Shown here: positions 58,263 to 64,000 of the stretch, piece after piece
How the letters are laid out: each line of letters begins with the position of its first letter
Position numbering within the stretch: the first letter of the stretch is position 1
Assembly: GCA_965153355.1 (NCBI GenBank)
Contig: OZ231128.1
Location: forward strand, 8,866,001 to 8,930,000
DNA from: Flaccisagitta enflata
Lineage: Eukaryota > Chaetognatha > Sagittoidea > Aphragmophora
DNA: 64,000 nucleotides
Direction of reading: 5' to 3'
Position numbers and translations under genes: made by a program
Notes under the pieces: generated by a model
What the model was told of the DNA's origin: nothing
The model's database searches: none
What the model saw: the letters and a program-made list of their open reading frames with translations, nothing else

Positions 58263-58553
58263 TATTAATTCGTACATAAAACAAATGAACGGAAGCAGTT
58301 AGTCAGTGGCACTTGGGGTAGAGAGATGAGAGTTTGGCCACGTACTGCCATCTTCACAGTAAAGGATAGACACTCTTTAAGTTAAGGATAGACAAACGCG
58401 AATAAGGACAGAAATTTAGCGCTTTTTGGTTGCCGTAAAGGACGATTGGTGGGTCAACTGTTTTTGTCACAGTCTACCATTCATCATCTCTCCTCAATTA
58501 TTTATCTGCTCTTCACCATATCTGACAAATAGAGTTGGTGAAAGAAAAGAGGC
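58263..58553. other. unique sequence, nothing recognised
   Basis: A 16-bp near-repeat, GTTAAGGATAGACA/GTAAAGGATAGACA, near 58361 and 58380 is the only feature. Confidence 0.4.
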
Positions 58554-58554
58554 C

Positions 58555-59080
58555 CCTTAAGAAGGGACAGAAACAAAGGGAGAATGTAAGACAGAGGCAG
58601 AGACAGACGGAGACAGAGACAGAGACAAAGGGATATTGTAAAACAGAGACAGACAGAGACAGACGGAGACAGACAGAGACAAAGAGATGATGTAAAACAG
58701 AGACAGAGACAGAAAGGGACAGAGACTGAGACAAAGGGATAATGTAAGACAGAGACAGAGACAGACAGAAACAGAGACAAGGGGAAAATGTAAGACAGAG
58801 ACAGAAACAGGCAGAGACAGAGACTGAGACAAAGGGATCTTGTAAAACTGAGACAGACAGAGACAGACGGAGACAGAGACAGACGGAGACAGAGACAGAC
58901 GGAGACAGAGACAGAGACAGAGACGAATAGATGATGTAAAACAGAGACAGAGACAGAACGAGACAGAGACTGAGACAAAGGGATAATGTAAGATAGACAC
59001 AGAGACAGAGACAGAGACAGAGATTAAGGGATAAAGTAAGACAGAGACAGAGACAGAGACAGAGACAGAGACAAATAAAC
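58555..59080 (-). repeat. (GACAGA)n with 66-bp higher-order units
   Basis: GAGACA hexamers are punctuated by GACAAAGGGATAATGTAAGA about every 60-90 bp (58625, 58678, 58734, 58780, 58830, 58922, 58975, 59028). The three long minus-strand Ser/Val/Leu/Cys frames are translations of this array. Confidence 0.92.
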
Positions 59081-59339
59081 ACAAAGGAAAAAAAAAAGAA
59101 AAAAAAAGGAGGGAGGAGAAAAGAGCCAGAGAGTATAAAAGATTGAGATTCTTTCAGTGACATTGTATGTATGGGAAACAATTGATAGTTTTTTGATTGT
59201 CATGTAATGCTGTCCAACTCATACATCTATTTCATGAAGGAATTTCGGAATTTTCGGGTGTCTTGGCAAATCCTTGGCTCATTGAGATATTGAGATATGA
59301 CGATATTGAGATACATTATTGTACGTATACACTCAAAAA

Positions 59340-59940
59340 AAAAAGGACGATATACAATAAATAAATTTTGTCGTTGTTGTATAGCAACGGACGTTATTGT
59401 ATTTCAGCAATACAACGAATTGTACAGCAAATACAACGAATTGTAAAGCAAAAACAAAAATTGGATAGCAAAAACAAAAATTGGATAGCAAATGCAATAA
59501 TTGTACTGATTCCCCCGAAAAAATGCAAAAAAACAAAAAATGTATCGGGAAGATGGCCGTCTCTTTGCTGTACAATTATTGAAATAAAAATACAATTATT
59601 AAAAAATTTGGACTCTGCCAAAAAAAGGCAATTTTCGAGTCCATGGACAGTATAATTTTTGTATTTAACAGACTCTAAACTTTTTCGGCCATCGCGAAAA
59701 AAAATTAGAGTCAAAAAACGGTTTAATAATTGTATTTACAAGACTCTAAAATTTTTCGGCCCTCGAAAACAGAAAGTTAAAAGTCCAGGAACAGTATAAT
59801 TATTGTAATTACAGACTCTAAAATTTTCCAGACCACGAAAAAAATTAGAGTCCATGAACAATATAATTTTTGTATTCAGGGGACTCTAACTTTTTCAGGC
59901 GAAACGAAAAAAAAACCAGATTTTCTTAAAGTTTCAAGCT
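59340..59940 (+). repeat. two short-period satellites
   Basis: 59380-59500: AATACAACGAATTGTA and AAAACAAAAATTGGATAGC doublets. 59630-59900: about four units of about 85 bp with GAGTCCATGGACAGTATAAT, TTTTGTATT, and CAGACTCTAAACTTTTTCGG then CC. Confidence 0.75.
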
Positions 59941-60089
59941 TGTTCAAAAATTGTATTTTGCGCAGAAATAGAGTCCGAATTTGTTCTTTTGTTTCACGCA
60001 ATGCTGCAATGAAAGCAAGAAGACATCTGTGATTGTGAAGGATGATATTGCGCCTTTGTTCAGCCTCACTCGGGATCGCAGATTCAGAA

Positions 60090-60160
60090 AAGAAAAAAGA
60101 GGAAGAGGAAGAGGAAGAGAGAGGAAGAGGATGAGGATGAGGAAGAGGATGATTATCGAA
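60090..60160 (+). repeat. (GAGGAA)n purine repeat
   Basis: GGAAGAGGAAGAG units with GATGAG variants. Confidence 0.8.
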
Positions 60161-60540
60161 GTTTAATAAAAAAAATCATTATACGCTTTGACGCGCGCGG
60201 GGGAGAGGCTGCTGAAAATTAAAAAAAAAAAAAAAATACGAGATTCATAATGTTACACCCATTTTACCGGTGCTTTCACTACCCGTCTTTTTGAGTCTTT
60301 TTTGTGGGTTTTCTCACGTTTTTCTCATCTCTTCAGCTGGACCGTCACGAAGGAACGAATAACAAAGTCGTCACGAAGCTTTGGTTTAGCGAAACATGGC
60401 CCAACAACATCGAGTGAAGAGGAGCCTCTGACTTGGCCTCATTGCACTGTGTTCTAAGAGTGACTCAAAATTGGGCAAAAATTATCTGATGGATTTATTA
60501 TATTATAATACTTTAAACTAATAAATAATAAATGAGAAAT
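60161..60540. other. unique sequence, nothing recognised
   Basis: An A-run at 60220-60235. No gene signal seen. Confidence 0.4.
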
Positions 60541-60559
60541 GTTATTTTTTTTCTTTTTT

Positions 60560-60945
60560 TTGTCATTTTTGTCATTTTTGTGAATTTTGTCAACTTTGTC
60601 AACTTTGTCAACTTAGTCAACTTTGTCAACTTTGTCAACTTTGTCAACTTTGTCAACTTTGTCAACTTTGTCAATTTTGTCAACTTTGTCAATTTTGTCA
60701 ATTTTGTCAACTTTGTCACTTTGTCACTTTGTCACTTTGTCAACTTTGTCACTTTGTCACTTTGTCACTTTTGTCACTTTGTTTTTGTCATTTTTGTCAC
60801 TTTGTCACTTTGTCACTTTGTCACTTTTTCACTTTGTCACATTGTCATCTTAGTCATCATAGTCATCATAGTCATCATAGTCATCATAGTCATCATAGTC
60901 ATCATAGTCATTCTAGTCATTCTAATCATTCTAGTAATTTTAATG
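60560..60945 (+). repeat. 9-bp arrays (TTTGTCAAC)n, (TTTGTCAC)n, (GTCATCATA)n
   Basis: About 14 units of TTTGTCAAC, then 8-bp TTTGTCAC units to 60840, then about nine GTCATCATA units that decay into ATTCTAGTC. The Val-Asn-Phe frame and the Thr-Lys-Leu frame on the minus strand are artefacts. Confidence 0.93.
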
Positions 60946-61049
60946 ATTTTAATTATTTTCTATTGACAATAATGAAAAGAATGACAAAAAATGACAAAAA
61001 TAATATTTTTCATATATTCTTTATAATTTTGCAGTGTTATAACATGAGA

Positions 61050-62900
61050 TATCCATCAGATGATTTTTGTCCAATTTTGAGTCGCTCTCAGAACACAGTG
61101 CATTGTAAGAAGCTCGACTGCCGCCGCCGAGGACGCCACTTTGAACGTCTCTCGACGCCACAGTTGAGAACCAATTTTTATCAAACGCAAGGAGGAAGTA
61201 CTTCAGACCATAGACTAACACTATCTCTCACGGCATCATCCAACTCGACCGCCAAGGGCCTCATTTACGTCTTCAAAAATCGCCGAAGTTCGAGCGCCGC
61301 CGCCTACGCCTTCAATCGACTCTCGAGCGGCCAATTCCACTCCAATCGTCGTCAAACGCGGGAAAAACGTTCATCAGGGTCAACTCTACGATTATCTTGT
61401 CCGCCATGCTGAGTTTCTATCGTCAAGTGCCTCGTTGACGCGACTAAAAGTCGTCAAACCGACAATAATTCTCCCAACCTACAGACCCCCCCGGGGTGAA
61501 TGCTGAGTGTCCAGCAAAGTAACCCTGGGGCCGATGCTTCGAGTTCAACAGTGGCCGAATTCAACAACTCCAAGGAGCCCAAGACTTGGCCTGGCAACAG
61601 AAGCCGTCGAGGGCAAACACTGATCCCGCCCACAGCCTTGGAGATAGGCCATAAAGGGGGTTTGGTGCACAAGCCACCACCCCACCCATAGGGTGAGCCG
61701 AACAGACAGTTCTAAGCAGACAAACTTATTACTTTCACCCCTTCTACACTCGAACTCTACTTAACAAAAGTGCATAAATTTACACTATTGCAATTTATTT
61801 CCTTACATGTCCACGACTTCGGGGGCCTCAACGAGGCACTGGCGCATCGACAATCGACTTCAGCTCGCGTCCACAGACTCCACGGGTCCGTCACTAGCAG
61901 CCGAGATCAACAGATTCGATCTGCCATCAACCCAACACCTCGTTGACGATCTGCAGTTCGCCAAAGTTACCAAAGATCAATTGGGGTACTTCGAAGCGGA
62001 TGCAACTTTGACGATTCGCTGCGGCCAAACGCGTGAAGCAATTTTGACAATTTTTTGCATGAAGATCCCCAAGGACCTCCTCTACGACTTCCAACCGTCA
62101 GCAGCCCATTCTTTCATTGATTTGGGTCCCCGCTTCGCGAATCCGTGGAGGGCCTACGGAGCTCTGGCGGAAAACAACTTACCATTATATCATCAACTTC
62201 AACGCGAGTGGTAGCCCAAACCCCTCGATGGATTTGGCTATAAATCGCTGTGGAGCTCCCCCTTGATGTGTTCTTTCAAACGTAACTCTGAGTTCCCGCC
62301 CGAATCCATGAGAACCGGGTGTCGCCTTCGAATCCGTTTCCGATTGCATCACTCACTGCAGACTCTTGAAGGATCCGTCAATATCTCGTCGTTTGCATTG
62401 TGCATCTTTGACAAGCCACTGCGCCTCAACCAGTTGAAGCAACATCGTAAAAACGAATACAGAGGTGCACCAACAGTTGCTGAACAACATCAAACTGTCA
62501 TTTCCCGTCCGACTCATCGCAATCGAGTTGTCCCTCAAAACACTCAAAAACGCCTTCAACTGAAGCACTTGACGAGGCGCTGCAGCCAAACCACTTGGAG
62601 AAGTGCCCTAAGACTAAGCAGGCGTCTACATCAACTAAAGGGCTAACAAACGCGACCATCCGCGACCCTCTAGCCCCTCCCGTTCTCGAGCAGTGCTTCG
62701 ACAAAACCGAAAATGTCACCAAAACGCCTAAATCTGAACCGCACAGTGGATCACAACAGGGAAAAATGGCAAAAAAACCTATCTCCGGCTCTCAGAAGAG
62801 TTTGGAGGATTCCAAAGAAGATCAATTTGATAGCTCTCGACCTGCTGAATCTGCCTACGCTATTTTTGAGAACGTCGCTCCAACCGTTTCGAAGATACAG
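61050..62900 (+). pseudogene. GC-richer block with coding-like fragments, unrecognised
   Basis: Composition changes from AT-rich repeats to balanced, CG-containing sequence. Three overlapping open stretches are visible. One ends at 61412 (KGLIYVFKNRRSSSAAAYAF then NRLSSGQF). One spans 61807-62214 (STQHLVDDLQFAKVTKDQLG then YFEADATLTIRCGQTREAIL). One spans 62595-63026. Other frames carry similar-looking fragments interrupted by stops, for example AMLSFYRQVPR before 61440. It resembles a decayed protein-coding sequence, possibly from a mobile element, but I recognise no domain. Confidence 0.3.
61807..62214 (+). CDS. unrecognised 135-residue ORF
   Basis: ATG start, ordinary amino-acid composition, no low complexity. 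Central part DLPSTQHLVDDLQFAKVTKD; C-terminal part FIDLGPRFANPWRAYGALAE then NNLPLYHQLQREW. No family recognised, no introns or regulatory signals identified. It lies in the GC-richer block, where several frames look coding, so this could equally be a pseudogene fragment. Confidence 0.25.
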   Translation: MSTTSGASTRHWRIDNRLQLASTDSTGPSLAAEINRFDLPSTQHLVDDLQFAKVTKDQLGYFEADATLTIRCGQTREAILTIFCMKIPKDLLYDFQPSAAHSFIDLGPRFANPWRAYGALAENNLPLYHQLQREW

Positions 62901-63026
62901 AGCGTCAAAGCAAAAAATCTTCAGCACAGCGCGCGAAAACTGGATTTTAAGCCATATTCAGAAAAACCTCACTTTCTCCGTGACAAAGGATGCCTGAGCA
63001 CTGAAAATTCTCAATTTGACAGTTAG
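62595..63026 (+). CDS. unrecognised 143-residue ORF
   Basis: It starts MEKCPKTKQASTSTKGLTNA and is rich in Lys, Ser and Thr. The last 50 residues (ARKLDFKPYSEKPHFLRDKG then CLSTENSQFDS) have a second, diverged copy in the sequence that follows (FQTEKLRFLGDKECRSSEKL then HVDSLCRAEANGDV, 63120-63235). The first copy ends at a stop exactly where the second continues reading. No known domain. Confidence 0.25.
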   Translation: MEKCPKTKQASTSTKGLTNATIRDPLAPPVLEQCFDKTENVTKTPKSEPHSGSQQGKMAKKPISGSQKSLEDSKEDQFDSSRPAESAYAIFENVAPTVSKIQSVKAKNLQHSARKLDFKPYSEKPHFLRDKGCLSTENSQFDS

Positions 63027-63275
63027 TGCCGTGTCGAAGTCAATGGCGAGGTCCCCAAGCATAAGAAATTTATCGTTTGGAGATAAAGACTGATAAAGTT
63101 GCAAATAAAAAAATTTCCGAATTTCAAACAGAAAAACTTAGATTTCTCGGTGACAAAGAATGTCGGAGTTCTGAAAAATTGCATGTTGACAGTTTATGCC
63201 GTGCCGAAGCTAACGGTGATGTCCGTGTCTACAAGAAATCTACTGTTTCAGCGCCAGAGACGGCAAAGTTCTAAA
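62925..63275 (+). repeat. about 175-bp imperfect tandem duplication, protein-level similarity
   Basis: Copies share CAGAAAAACCTCACTTTCTC against CAGAAAAACTTAGATTTCTC, GTGACAAAG, TTTGACAGTTAGTGCCGTGT against GTTGACAGTTTATGCCGTGC, and GAAGTCAATGGCGAGGTCC against GAAGCTAACGGTGATGTCC. Many differences fall at third codon positions. Confidence 0.75.
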
Positions 63276-63410
63276 CCTTAAAATTTCCGAACTTCAAGCT
63301 GTAATCAACGCAGTTGACCATTATAATATTGATATGGAAGAATTAGCATAAATAAACAGGCATGATCAGATTTTAAAGGCTTTTAAACAACGCCAGGACT
63401 GGTTTACAGT

Positions 63411-64000
63411 TCAGGAAAATCCTACTCGTTGATTCATACAACTACGTTGATGTCTCAAACAGTCCTTCTAAAGCGTTTACATTCACGCTCAATTTTGAAG
63501 GAAGATATTTGACAACATGAAAATTTTAGCGAGAAGACAGTTTAGAGAAAAATTTTAATAAGAAAAAATTTTGCAAGAAACGATTCAAATGAACAAAATT
63601 TAACCAGAAAAAATTTTAACGAAAAAATTTTAACGAAAAAAAGTTTTAACAAGAAAAAAATTTAGCAGAAAAAAATTTTATGAAAAAAATTAGTTTATAA
63701 GATTTAAGAAAAAATTTTAAGCGAAAATATTTTAGCAAAAAAATTGATTCAAAAAAATTTTAACAAGCAAAAATGTTGATAAAAAAAATCTTAGCAGAAA
63801 AAATTTCAAAATCGACGTTTTTTTTTATAATTTTTGCTAAAATTTTTTCTTATCAAAATTTTTCATTCTAAAATTTCTTCTCGCTAAAATTTTCAATAAC
63901 GTCAAATATCTTCTTTCGAAAATTGAGCGGAACAAACGGTCTAGCGGGACTGTTTGAGTCATCGACAAAGATGTACGAATCACCGAGTGGGATTTTCCTG
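63411..64000. mobile_element. inverted-repeat element running off the window end
   Basis: The left arm CAGGAAAATCCTACTCG, TCAAACAGTCC and CGCTCAATTTTGAAGGAAGA is matched in reverse by TCTTCTTTCGAAAATTGAGC, GGACTGTTTGA and CGAGTGGGATTTTCCTG at the last base. The centre (63540-63880) is AAAATTTTAAC/GCAGAAAAAATTT low-complexity repeat. Its right boundary lies outside the window. Confidence 0.82.

Noticed and set aside
58502-59181. Three overlapping minus-strand frames of 158-222 residues rich in Ser, Val, Leu and Cys
   Set aside because: Produced by the GACAGA hexamer array. All three frames are open at the same place.

Overview
The window reads as intergenic, repeat-dominated DNA from an animal, probably a non-vertebrate metazoan. 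Four things point that way: exons of a trypsin-like (S1A) serine protease joined by GT-AG splice sites; non-LTR retrotransposons; cut-and-paste MITEs resembling mariner, pogo and hAT; and degenerate TTAGGG-type telomeric repeat. There is no operon structure, tRNA, rRNA or CRISPR array. Nearly all long open frames are microsatellites read as homopolymeric or dipeptide protein. I cannot name the species.

Layout. 0-5 kb: AT-rich sequence, three dispersed repeats, a G-rich minisatellite, and two protease exons on the minus strand (3419-4257). 5-12.4 kb: MITEs, TG-rich and GA/GAT/TTG repeats, an interstitial telomere-like block, a 56-bp satellite and an ACGCC satellite. 12.4-14.2 kb: a 5'-truncated, frameshifted LINE sitting inside a (GA)n array. 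14.4-15.05 kb: a palindromic hAT-like MITE with an 8-bp target duplication. 15.6-19.7 kb: a GTTGTCTGGCGA satellite and a long (CAA)n tract. 20-34.6 kb: dispersed repeats, a 26-unit 21-bp array encoding a Cys heptad in one frame, a 148-bp pyrimidine satellite and long TC/TGTC tracts. 35.3-43.9 kb: a giant (TTC)n/(GAA)n domain, about 6.6 kb almost uninterrupted. 44.5-48.8 kb: a near-complete LINE with ORF1, an endonuclease and a reverse transcriptase, ORF2 being split by one -1 frameshift at an A8 run. 49-53.6 kb: further MITEs and repeats. 53.7-58.3 kb: a three-level nest, with a palindromic MITE interrupted by a 4.2-kb foldback-like element that itself contains a palindromic minisatellite element. 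58.5-64 kb: more satellites, an unrecognised GC-richer block with coding-like fragments, and an inverted repeat running off the window end.

Nothing here works together as a pathway. The common theme is expansion of simple repeats and insertion of mobile elements into or beside them. The most distinctive content is the set of dispersed families: a repeat with a hairpin at each end (about 15 copies or fragments), a GTGTTTCTAG terminal-inverted-repeat family (5 copies), a minisatellite bounded by inverted GC-rich arms (4 copies), and several TA-flanked MITE families. The only likely host gene sequence is the protease fragment.
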